From NCBI GenBank assembly GCA_034432655.1, contig DAOUBP010000134.1, positions 1-43,744 of the forward strand: a stretch of 43,744 bases of DNA, written 5' to 3'. This stretch comes from DAOUBP01 sp034432655 (GTDB taxonomy: Bacteria; Chloroflexota; Anaerolineae; CG2-30-64-16). Shown here in pieces: positions 16,355-24,663 of the stretch. Numbering within the stretch: the first letter of the stretch is position 1; the number at the start of each line of letters is the position of its first letter. The position numbers and the translations under genes are program-made. The notes beneath the pieces are model-generated. The model ran no database searches. It was given only the letters and a program-made list of their open reading frames with translations, and was not told where the DNA came from.

Positions 16355-17059
16355 ATGCTCGCCAACTGGCTGTTCCTAAGCGGCCTGGTCGGCCTGCTGA
16401 TCGTCATTGCGATCACCACCGTGCGCACCGGCCAGTTACTGCAGCGGTGGACCCCGTCTTTCAACTTGCTGCTCAGCGGGCCGGAGAACGCAGCCCGGGC
16501 CGGGCTGATCATCCTGTGCATCGGCTTGGGCGCGGCCTGGGGACCTGGCCCCGGCCCGCTGGGCTGGCAGACCACGCACCTGATGGCCGACCTGCTCTTG
16601 GGCCTGGTGAGCGGGCTGGTCATAACGGCCGCGTTCCTGGTGCTGGGCCAGTGGGTGGTACGGCGCTGGGGGCCGGAGGCGTACGACAACCGGCTGCTGC
16701 GCGCCATCCTGCCGGCGGATGCGCGCGAATGGCCAGGGGTCCTGGCGGCCCTGTTGCCGGCTGCGGCGTTGGAAGAACTGCTTTTCCGCTCGTTGCCGTT
16801 GGGCGGGCTGGGCTGGCTGATCCCGGCGGGCTGGCTGATGTGGCCGCTGGCGGTGGGGTTCGGCCTGCTGCATTGGCCGCAGGGGAGCTGGGGGGTGCTG
16901 GGCGCAACCCTGGCCGGCATCGCGTTCAGCCTGCTCTTCCTGGGGACGGGCAGCATCTGGGCGCCGTTGGCCGCCCACTACGTGATGAACGTGGTGCAGG
17001 TCGCCGCCGCCAGGGCCCTGGGGGTCGCACCGTTACGGGCGCCGCAGATCACCCACTGA
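16355..17059 (+). CDS. CPBP-family intramembrane metalloprotease
   Basis: The product has 234 residues and is strongly hydrophobic with about seven segments. The CPBP (Abi) catalytic motifs are present: EELLFR at 140-145 (EExxxR), an F-x-x-x-H motif in FGLLHW near 172, and HYVMN in the last helix. The family includes CAAX-type prenyl proteases and bacteriocin self-immunity proteins. Its 3' end overlaps the convergent dnaE end by 11 bases. Last gene of the plus-strand run that starts at 8360. Confidence 0.85.
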   Translation: MLANWLFLSGLVGLLIVIAITTVRTGQLLQRWTPSFNLLLSGPENAARAGLIILCIGLGAAWGPGPGPLGWQTTHLMADLLLGLVSGLVITAAFLVLGQWVVRRWGPEAYDNRLLRAILPADAREWPGVLAALLPAAALEELLFRSLPLGGLGWLIPAGWLMWPLAVGFGLLHWPQGSWGVLGATLAGIAFSLLFLGTGSIWAPLAAHYVMNVVQVAAARALGVAPLRAPQITH

Positions 17060-20000
17060 CACGCCAGGCACCGGGGCCCAAGCGTTGCGTCAGTTCGGCC
17101 AGCAGCTCGCGGCAGATATGCGTGTGATGGTTGGGGAAATCCAGGCGATAGCGCTGCCGGCCGTTGGCCTCCACGATGATCTCAAAGCGGTCGGTGCCCG
17201 GGTATTTGGTCAACAGATCTACCAGCTCCGCTAAGCGCCGGCGGTCGGCTTCCAGGCTGTGGCTGCGCCGCAGGGTCAAGATGACAGTACGGCCCTGGGC
17301 TAACCCGGAGGGCGCCGCAGCAGATACAGATGCCGCGACAGCTCCGGCGGTTGCTGCCCCCAGCGGTGAACGCGGTGACTCCTCTTCCTGCAACACGGCC
17401 GGCATCGTCTGCGCACGCTCGACCGGGGCCACAACAGGCTCGCCTGGCGGCGCGTTCGTCCCTTCCGGCGTCGCAAGCCCTATGGCCGCGAAGGGAAGCT
17501 GGCCGGGCGCAGGGCCGGTGCTGAGCGGCGGCTCCTCGGCCGGCGCGCGATCTGCCTCGGGTTCGGCCGGCTCCCCGGCCTCAGCGCGCAGCCAGTCGGG
17601 CGCCTCCTGGGCAAAGGGATTGTCATCTTCGAAGTAGACATCCTCGTCCTCTTCGACCGCGCCGGCCCACCTGGCGGCCGGGAAACGACCCTCGGCTGGC
17701 TCTTCGGGCACCCCGGCAGCCACATCACCTGAAGCGCCCGCCCGGATGACGGGCCGCGGCGGTGTCACCGCGCTATCCCGATACCGGTGATACACTGCCG
17801 AGGTGTCCTCGATGACCCGCACCCCCTCGACGTAGTCCTGGGCCCCATCCGCCACCACGCTTACCCGGCCGTTGCGCACATCGGCCTTGCCGAACACGAT
17901 GACGATCTTGTCTTTCGTCCAGAGCTGGCGCTTCTCTTTGTAAAGCTGCGGGAAGACCGTGACATCCACCGTGCCCTGCAAGTCTTCCAGGCGTACAAAC
18001 GCCATGGTCTCCCCTTTTTTCGTGTTGATGGTGCGCACCTCGGCCACCATGCCCGCAATGACCACCGCCTTGCCGGCCAGCTCTTCGCTGATCTCTGTGG
18101 TGCTGTGGGTAACCACATGCATCAAGTCTACGGTCATTCTGTGCAACGGATGGCTGGAAACATACACGCCGACAAGCTCCTTCTCCCAGGCCAGCAGCTC
18201 TTTGGGGCTCACCTCGACCACGCGTGGCAGATGCTCCACCAGGTCGTCAGAGGCAGCGGTGTTGTCATCGAAATCGCCGAAAAGGCTGAACTGTCCGATT
18301 TCGCGCGCCACATGGGCCTGCTCCGAAGCGGTCATGATCCGGTCAATGCCCGCCAGAAGGCGGCCGCGCTCACCGAAATCATCCAGCGCGCCGGCCTTGA
18401 TGAGGCACTCCAGGCCGCGGCGGTTGATCTGGCGCAAGTCAACCCGGTTGGCGAAGTCGGTCAGATGGGCAAAGGGCTGCTCCCCGCGCGCCTGCAAGAT
18501 CAGATCCACTGCGCCCTCACCGACGTTCTTGATGGCATCCAGCCCCATGCGGATGGCGACGCCCGGGGTCACCGGGAAGGGGAAGGCGGTGGTCTGCCGT
18601 GGCGGGGTGCGGCCAGGGGGCATCTGCTCGATGGTGAAATTGTGGCCGCTGACGTTGACGCTGGGCGGCAGCACCTCGATGCCCATGCGGCGGCACTCCG
18701 CGATCAACAGCCCCACCTTTTCGGTGTTGTGACGCTCGACCGTCAACAAGGCGGTCATGTATTCCACCGGATAATGGGCCTTCAAGAAGGCGGTCTGGGC
18801 GACGATCACCGCGTAATCGGCCGCGTGCGCCCGGTTGAACCCGTAGCGAGCGAAGCCCATCAACGCATCCCAGATTTTGTCGGCCTCTTCCCGGGCCAGC
18901 CCCGATTTGGCCGCCGCGCCCGCAGCAAAGATCTCGCGATGCTCATCCAGCGTCGTCTTGGACTTCTTGCTGATGCCCCGCCGCACGAGATCGGCCTCGC
19001 CGGGCGTGTAGCCCGCAATGTCGGTGAGGATCTGGATGACCTGCTCCTGGTAGACGCAGACGCCCATTGTCTCCGCAAGGATCGGCTCCAGGGCCTTGTG
19101 CACATATTCCGGCTGCTTTTCCCCGTGCAGGCACGCGATGAAATCAGGGATGAAGTCCATGGGCCCGGGGCGATAGAGCGAGATGGTGGCCGTGATATGG
19201 TCGAATTCGGTGGGGCGCAGATCCATCAGGCAACGGCGCATCCCGGCGCCTTCCACCTGAAACACCCCCATCACATCCCCTGAGGCCAACAGCTTATAGG
19301 CCTGCGGGTCGTCTATGGGCAGGTTTTCCAGGGTGTATGCAATCCCGTGGCGCTCTTTGATCAGCCGGGCCGCCTCGCGCATCAGGGTGAGGGTGGCCAG
19401 CCCCAGGAAGTCCACCTTCAGCAGGCCGATGGACTCCAGGATCGGATACTCGTACTGGGTGACGGTCTGGGTGATGGCCGACTTGGGCGGCCGCATCAAG
19501 GGGGTGTAATGCGTCAATTCGCGGTCGGCGATGATCACCGCCGCCGCATGAATAGAGGAATGGCGGGCGACACCGTCCAGCTCGGCCGCAACGTCCAGCA
19601 GCTCGCGCACTTTAGCGTCCTCGTCGTACATCTTGCGCAGATCGGCCGAATGGAACTCGTTGCCGGGTGTCAGCACATCACGGATCGTCACAGGCTTGCC
19701 GGGGATGGCGGGGATCAACTTGGCGATCTTGTCCACCTCGTCCAGCGGCACCCCCATGGCCCGGCCCACGTCCCGCACCGAGGCGCGCGCCTTCATGCGG
19801 CCGAAGGTGACGATCTGCGCGACCCGCTCATTGCCGTACTTCTCCACTGCGTAGCGGATCATCTCATCGCGCTGGTCATCGGGGAAATCCAGGTCGAAGT
19901 CGGGCATGGTGACACGGCCGGGATTCAGAAAGCGCTCGAAGATCAGCTTGTTGCGCAACGGGTCCAGGTTGGTGATGCCGATGGCGTAAGCCACGATGGA

Positions 20001-21110
20001 GCCGGCGCCGGAACCGCGCACGTTCCACCAGATGCCGCGACGTTTCGCGTGCATGCACAGGTCCCACACGATGAGGTAGTACACGTCGAACCCCATGTTG
20101 TGGATGACGTTGAGCTCATGCTCGGCGCGTGCCCGCACCTCCGGATCGTCGGCCCGTGCGCCGTAGCGCCACTTCAGCCCCTCTTCGGTGAGATGTCGCA
20201 GATAAGTCTCATAGGTGAAGCCCTCCGGGATGGCGATATCAGGCAGATGATAGCTTTTATCCTCCGGGTCCACATGGCACATCTCGGCGATCTTCAGGGT
20301 GTTGGTGAAGGCGCTGTCGGGCAGGTCGGCCAGCGGCAGAAAGGTCTGCCGCATCTGCTCCAGGCTCTTGAGGAAGTAGGTCCCGCCGTACCGCAAACGC
20401 TTCTGGTCGGTCACCAGCGACGAGGTCTGCACGCAGAGCAGCATGTCGTGGGGCCGGAAATCCTCTTCCTTGACGAAATGCACGTCGTTGGTCACGATGA
20501 TGGGGACATTGTACTTTCTGGCAAACTCAAAGAGCCGCTTGTTAACCTGGGTCAGCTCCGGGATGTCGTGTTCCTGGAACTCGATGTACCAGCGGTCCGG
20601 ACCGAAGACCTCGCGGTACCAGTGCAGCCGCTGCAACGCCAGGTCCTCCCGGCCCTCGCGGAGGAGCGTGGGCAGCTCGGCCGCCAGGCAGCCCGAAGTG
20701 CAGATCAACCCTTCACTGTGCGCGGCCAGATAGTCGGCATCTATACGCGGGCGGTAGTAGTAGCCGTCGAACTGCGCGTCCGAGCAAAGGCGAAGCAGGT
20801 TGCGATAGCCGGTCATGTTCTCGGCCAGCAGCAGCAAGTGGTGCCGGCCTTTGTCCAGCTCGGCGTCGCGACCGGTCATCGGCCGGCCGAACTGGGTGAT
20901 GTAGGCCTCGACACCGATGATCGGCTTCACGCCCTCTTTCTTGCACGCGCGCACGAATTCGATGGCGCCGTGCATCACCCCGTGGTCGGTCAACGCCAGG
21001 GCCGGCTGGCCCAATTCGGCAGCGCGGCGGGCCAGTTGTGCCGTGCGCCCCAGGCCATCGAGCAGCGAGTACTCAGAGTGAACGTGAAGATGGACGAAAT
21101 CCTCGGGCAT
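17049..21110 (-). CDS. dnaE: DNA polymerase III alpha subunit
   Basis: The product has 1353 residues, longer than the approximately 1160 of E. coli DnaE. The N-terminal PHP domain has HLHVHSEYSLLDG at the start and LALTDHGVMHG. Catalytic aspartates lie in PDFDLDFPDD (D404, D406), with the expected fingers and tandem HhH region after it. An OB domain follows (VVIAGMVAEVRTI, KGETMAFVRLEDLQG). The extra length is an acidic and proline-rich linker (about residues 1130-1280) plus a C-terminal domain. It is the replicative polymerase. No Shine-Dalgarno is visible before the ATG; an 8-bp tandem repeat occupies that place. Confidence 0.97.
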   Translation of the reverse strand: MPEDFVHLHVHSEYSLLDGLGRTAQLARRAAELGQPALALTDHGVMHGAIEFVRACKKEGVKPIIGVEAYITQFGRPMTGRDAELDKGRHHLLLLAENMTGYRNLLRLCSDAQFDGYYYRPRIDADYLAAHSEGLICTSGCLAAELPTLLREGREDLALQRLHWYREVFGPDRWYIEFQEHDIPELTQVNKRLFEFARKYNVPIIVTNDVHFVKEEDFRPHDMLLCVQTSSLVTDQKRLRYGGTYFLKSLEQMRQTFLPLADLPDSAFTNTLKIAEMCHVDPEDKSYHLPDIAIPEGFTYETYLRHLTEEGLKWRYGARADDPEVRARAEHELNVIHNMGFDVYYLIVWDLCMHAKRRGIWWNVRGSGAGSIVAYAIGITNLDPLRNKLIFERFLNPGRVTMPDFDLDFPDDQRDEMIRYAVEKYGNERVAQIVTFGRMKARASVRDVGRAMGVPLDEVDKIAKLIPAIPGKPVTIRDVLTPGNEFHSADLRKMYDEDAKVRELLDVAAELDGVARHSSIHAAAVIIADRELTHYTPLMRPPKSAITQTVTQYEYPILESIGLLKVDFLGLATLTLMREAARLIKERHGIAYTLENLPIDDPQAYKLLASGDVMGVFQVEGAGMRRCLMDLRPTEFDHITATISLYRPGPMDFIPDFIACLHGEKQPEYVHKALEPILAETMGVCVYQEQVIQILTDIAGYTPGEADLVRRGISKKSKTTLDEHREIFAAGAAAKSGLAREEADKIWDALMGFARYGFNRAHAADYAVIVAQTAFLKAHYPVEYMTALLTVERHNTEKVGLLIAECRRMGIEVLPPSVNVSGHNFTIEQMPPGRTPPRQTTAFPFPVTPGVAIRMGLDAIKNVGEGAVDLILQARGEQPFAHLTDFANRVDLRQINRRGLECLIKAGALDDFGERGRLLAGIDRIMTASEQAHVAREIGQFSLFGDFDDNTAASDDLVEHLPRVVEVSPKELLAWEKELVGVYVSSHPLHRMTVDLMHVVTHSTTEISEELAGKAVVIAGMVAEVRTINTKKGETMAFVRLEDLQGTVDVTVFPQLYKEKRQLWTKDKIVIVFGKADVRNGRVSVVADGAQDYVEGVRVIEDTSAVYHRYRDSAVTPPRPVIRAGASGDVAAGVPEEPAEGRFPAARWAGAVEEDEDVYFEDDNPFAQEAPDWLRAEAGEPAEPEADRAPAEEPPLSTGPAPGQLPFAAIGLATPEGTNAPPGEPVVAPVERAQTMPAVLQEEESPRSPLGAATAGAVAASVSAAAPSGLAQGRTVILTLRRSHSLEADRRRLAELVDLLTKYPGTDRFEIIVEANGRQRYRLDFPNHHTHICRELLAELTQRLGPGAWRVSG

Positions 21111-21142
21111 GGTGAATCAGCGAATCGGCGAATGAGCGAATC
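21111..21142 (-). repeat. 8-bp tandem repeat in the dnaE leader
   Basis: Four units (ATTCGCTC, ATTCGCCG, ATTCGCTG, ATTCACCA-like) run directly into the start codon on the minus strand. Confidence 0.7.
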
Positions 21143-21170
21143 AACGTCTTACCGTAGAACACTCACTTGG

Positions 21171-21200
21171 ATTATACCAGAGGCTTACAGGTACCGGTAA
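21171..21200 (-). promoter_or_regulatory. dnaE: promoter of dnaE
   Basis: The minus strand has a perfect -10 TATAAT (21176-21171) with TTACCG 18 bases upstream as a moderate -35. The -35 overlaps the palindrome TACCGGTA. Confidence 0.6.
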
Positions 21201-21215
21201 TTCAGGCCAGGCGCG

Positions 21216-21244
21216 TTGACTTTTCCGCCCTTGACGGGTAAAAT
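21216..21244 (+). promoter_or_regulatory. promoter of the 80-residue protein gene and polA
   Basis: TTGACT (21216-21221) and TAAAAT (21239-21244) are spaced by exactly 17 bases. It diverges from the dnaE promoter, the two -35 regions lying about 16 bases apart. Confidence 0.75.
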
Positions 21245-21281
21245 GGCAGCAGTTCCAACATCCGATCCCGGAGCAACTGGT

Positions 21282-21524
21282 ATGTCGAACAAATCGCCTT
21301 TCACCTGGAAACCGACCGACATCATCGAGGTGACGAACACCAGCCCTGAAAACATCTTGCTGGAGCTGAACAGCGGGCTCTTGCGGTTGGACGCCGGCCG
21401 CACGCTGCGCCTGACCGCCTCGGCATTGGAGCAGCAACAGCTCACCGCTTTGATCAACCAGGGCAAGGTCAAGGTGCAGCCGTACAAGATCCGCACGTCG
21501 CCGCACCGCCATCTGAGATACTAG
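21282..21524 (+). CDS. conserved-looking 80-residue protein of unknown function
   Basis: ATG 21282 has GGAG 8 bases upstream and sits 37 bases after a strong -10 box. The protein has no signal peptide or membrane segment. It looks like a compact mixed fold (DIIEVTNTSPENILLELNSG, then a Leu-rich helix and a basic tail). I recognise no domain. It is 17 bases before polA and most likely shares its message, which hints at a replication or repair setting but proves nothing. Confidence 0.7.
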   Translation: MSNKSPFTWKPTDIIEVTNTSPENILLELNSGLLRLDAGRTLRLTASALEQQQLTALINQGKVKVQPYKIRTSPHRHLRY

Positions 21525-21541
21525 ACCGGAAGCAGTCTCCC

Positions 21542-24481
21542 ATGCCCAAACCCACCCTGGTCCTGATTGACGGCCACAGCCTGGCGTTTCGTGCGTTCCA
21601 CGCACTGCCCCTGAACCTGGCCACGCCGGACGGCGAGCTGACCAACGCCGTGTACGGCTTCACGTCCATGCTTCTGAACGTATTGCGGGATTACCAGCCG
21701 GAGTACGTCGCAGTGGCTTTCGATGTGGGCAAAACCTTCCGCCATGAGATGTACGAGCCGTACAAGGGCCATCGCGAGCGGATGCCAGACGAACTGCGCT
21801 CCCAGGTGGAACGCATCAAAGAAGTAGTGGAGGCGCTCAACATCCCGATCTTCACAGCCGAGGGTTACGAGGCCGATGACGTGTTGGCCACCCTGGCGCG
21901 CCAGGCCGCCGCGCAAGGGGTGAACACTCTCATCGTGACCGGCGATCGCGACATCCTGCAAGTGGTGGACGATCGCATCCACGTGCTCACCTCGGGCCGG
22001 CAGTTCTCGGACACCATCATCTACGACCCCGTCACGGTGCAAGAAAAGTACGGCCTGCGGCCGGATCAACTGCTGGACCTCAAGGCGCTGGTGGGCGACA
22101 AATCGGACAACATCCCCGGCGTCCGGGGCATCGGCGAGAAAGGCGCCACCGAGCTGCTGCAGAAGTACGGGTCGCTGGACGCGATCTTCGCCCATCTGGA
22201 CGAGGTGAAGCCGGAACGGGCGCGCAAAGCGCTGATCGAAAACCGAGAGGTTGCTGAGCTCAGCCGGAAACTGGGCAAGATCGTCACCGACGCGCCTGTC
22301 AAGCTCGATCTGGCGGCCTGCCGCACGCGCGACTACAACCGGGAACGGGTGATCAGGCTGTTCCAGGACCTGGCCTTCCGGACGTTGGTGGACAAGTTGC
22401 CGGTGGTGGGAGAGGAGGAGAGCGAAAGAGGAGGAGAGGAAGAGGCACGAGCAGAGGGAGACGCCGAAACGTGGGGACGCGAGGAGGAGACGCAGGGACG
22501 CGGGGAGGAGGGGCAAATGGCCCTGTTTGCAGTCGAGGCCCCGGTTCCCTCCCCTGCCGGTTTGCCGATCTCCCAATCCACCGATTCCCACCTCATCACC
22601 ACGCCAGACGCGCTGGCCGAAGTGGCTGCGCAACTGGCGGCCGCGCGGCGCATCGCGTTCGACACCGAGACCACCAGCACCGACCCGCACTCGGCCACCC
22701 TGGTGGGGCTGGCGGTGGCGTGGGACGCCCCGGGCCAGCCAGGTCCTGCGGACAAACCGGGTCTGTCCGGGGTGCAAAGCGCCTACATCCCCTTGCTGCA
22801 CAGAGATATCGCGCAGCTGCCCTGGGAGGCCGTGCGCGCTGCACTCCAGCCGGCTTTCGCTGACCCGCAGATCACCAAGGTGGCCCACAACGCGTCCTAC
22901 GACCTGGCGATGCTGGCCCGTAACGGGCTTCAGGTGACGACCGATCCTGCGGCCGGGGTGGAGTATGGCCTGATTGACACCATGGTGGCCGAGTTTTTGA
23001 TTGACCCGGGCAGCCGCGGGCTGGGCTTGAAGGACCTGGCCTGGACCCGACTGCGCATCGAGATGACCCCGATTAACGCGCTGATCGGCACGGGCAAGAG
23101 CCAGATCACCATGGATCAGGTGCCCGCAGCGACGGCGGCAGCCTATGCCTGCGCAGATGCCGCCGTGACCCTGCGCCTGGCCGATGTGCTGCTCCCCGAG
23201 CTGGCCGAGCGAGGGCTGATACCGTTGTTCCGGGATATCGAGATGCCGTTGGTGCCGGTGCTGGTGGCGATGGAAAGCGCCGGGGTCAAGCTGGATGTGC
23301 CTTTCCTGGCGCAGATGTCGGTTGACCTGACCAAACGCCTGCACGAGATCGAGCGCGAGATCCAGCAGATCGCCGGCTACGCCTTCAACATCAACTCCAC
23401 CCAACAGCTCTCCGACGTGCTGTTCGGCAAGCTGGGGCTGCCCACCGAGGGGCTAAAGCGCACCCAGGCCGGCGGCTACTCCACGGCAGCCGATGTGCTG
23501 GAGAGCCTGCGCGGCCGCCACGAGATCATTGACCTGATCCTGATGCAGCGCCAGCTCAGCAAGCTGCTGAACACCTACGTGAACGCCTTGCCGGGCATGG
23601 TGAACCCGCGCACGGGCCGGCTCCACACCTCCTTCAACCAGACCGGCGCGGAGACGGGCCGCATCAGCTCCTCTAATCCAAATCTGCAAAACATCCCGGT
23701 GCGCACCGAGCTGGGCCGCGAGATCCGCCGTGCGTTTGTGGCCGAAGCGGGCTGGCTGCTGCTCTCGGCCGACTACTCCCAGGTGGAGCTGCGCATCCTG
23801 GCCCATATCTCCGGGGACGAATACTTGCTGGCTGCGTTTGAACGGGGAGAGGACATCCACGCCAGCGCGGCGGCCAAAGTCTACGGCATCCCCCTCAGCC
23901 AGGTGACCAAGGAACAACGCGCGGTCGCCAAGATGATGAACTTCGCCACGTCCTACGGGGTCACCGCCTATGGGCTGGCGCAGCGCACCGGCCTCAGCCG
24001 GTCCGAGGCGGAACAGTTCATGCAGCGGTACTTCGCCACCTACCCGGGCGTGAAGCGCTACATCGAAGAGACCAAACGGCTGGCGCGCGAGCAAGGTTAT
24101 GTCGAGACGCTGTTGGGCCGCCGACGTTATTTCCCGGTGCTGCGGACGCAAGCCACCGGCACACAGGCCAACGCCATCCGGCAGGCGGCCGAACGCGCAG
24201 CCATCAATCATCCCATCCAGGGCACGGCCGCCGATATCATCAAAATCGCGATGATCCGCCTGTACCGGGCGCTCAACACCGGCGGCTATCGGGCGCGCAT
24301 CATCTTGCAAGTGCACGATGAGCTGGTGCTAGAGGTGCCCGAAGACGAGCTGATCCCCGTGGCACGGCTCGTCAAGGAGACGATGGAAGGGGCTTATCAG
24401 CTCAGAGCAGCCCTCAAAGTGGATATGGAAGCTGGGCCAAACTGGTATGAGCTGGAACCGGTACTGTCACGAGATTTGTAA
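21542..24481 (+). CDS. polA: DNA polymerase I
   Basis: The product has 979 residues with three domains. The 5'-nuclease domain (about 1-275) includes EADDVLATLA and the H3TH part GVRGIGEKGATELL. The 3'-5' exonuclease domain has an intact DTET (374-377) and NASYDLAML, so proofreading is probably active. The polymerase domain has motif A LSADYSQVELRI, motif B RAVAKMMNFATSYG and motif C VHDELVLEV. A Glu/Gly/Arg-rich insert at about residues 289-326 joins nuclease and exonuclease domains and has repeat-like DNA. Enzyme of gap repair and primer removal. Confidence 0.97.
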   Translation: MPKPTLVLIDGHSLAFRAFHALPLNLATPDGELTNAVYGFTSMLLNVLRDYQPEYVAVAFDVGKTFRHEMYEPYKGHRERMPDELRSQVERIKEVVEALNIPIFTAEGYEADDVLATLARQAAAQGVNTLIVTGDRDILQVVDDRIHVLTSGRQFSDTIIYDPVTVQEKYGLRPDQLLDLKALVGDKSDNIPGVRGIGEKGATELLQKYGSLDAIFAHLDEVKPERARKALIENREVAELSRKLGKIVTDAPVKLDLAACRTRDYNRERVIRLFQDLAFRTLVDKLPVVGEEESERGGEEEARAEGDAETWGREEETQGRGEEGQMALFAVEAPVPSPAGLPISQSTDSHLITTPDALAEVAAQLAAARRIAFDTETTSTDPHSATLVGLAVAWDAPGQPGPADKPGLSGVQSAYIPLLHRDIAQLPWEAVRAALQPAFADPQITKVAHNASYDLAMLARNGLQVTTDPAAGVEYGLIDTMVAEFLIDPGSRGLGLKDLAWTRLRIEMTPINALIGTGKSQITMDQVPAATAAAYACADAAVTLRLADVLLPELAERGLIPLFRDIEMPLVPVLVAMESAGVKLDVPFLAQMSVDLTKRLHEIEREIQQIAGYAFNINSTQQLSDVLFGKLGLPTEGLKRTQAGGYSTAADVLESLRGRHEIIDLILMQRQLSKLLNTYVNALPGMVNPRTGRLHTSFNQTGAETGRISSSNPNLQNIPVRTELGREIRRAFVAEAGWLLLSADYSQVELRILAHISGDEYLLAAFERGEDIHASAAAKVYGIPLSQVTKEQRAVAKMMNFATSYGVTAYGLAQRTGLSRSEAEQFMQRYFATYPGVKRYIEETKRLAREQGYVETLLGRRRYFPVLRTQATGTQANAIRQAAERAAINHPIQGTAADIIKIAMIRLYRALNTGGYRARIILQVHDELVLEVPEDELIPVARLVKETMEGAYQLRAALKVDMEAGPNWYELEPVLSRDL

Positions 24482-24539
24482 CGCCCTGTCGAACTATCGA
24501 ATTTCATGGTGGATAGAGTGAGTGAGAGAGGTTTGGAAA

Positions 24540-24649
24540 TGATGACGCGCATTGAGATCAACCCAAACATTTATTATTGGGCCACGACGTAATGACTGCG
24601 GTCGGCAGCGGTTTCGTAGATTACCGCGGCCGACATCATCAAAATCGCT
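24540..24649 (+). other. gene fragments in the polA-argS gap
   Basis: ATG 24540 opens an 18-codon frame (MMTRIEINPNIYYWATT) whose start resembles the N-terminus of DUF433-type antitoxins, then stops at 24591-24593. Further on, 24623-24649 reads TAADIIKIA, the same nine residues as the polymerase motif near the end of polA. Both may be debris or chance. Nothing else is evident in the 182-base gap. Confidence 0.25.
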
Positions 24650-24663
24650 GGAGAAACAATAGC

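Noticed and set aside
17787..21200. Large plus-strand open frames opposite dnaE
   Set aside because: They are shadows of a highly conserved essential gene; no family motifs are present.
21216..21281. TTG 21216 as start of the small protein before polA
   Set aside because: It coincides with the -35 box of a good promoter, and ATG 21282 has a proper ribosome binding site.
24577..24663. A longer argS start at ATG 24577
   Set aside because: It would add 29 residues from debris-like DNA with no resemblance to the synthetase N-terminus; GTG 24664 has a better context.
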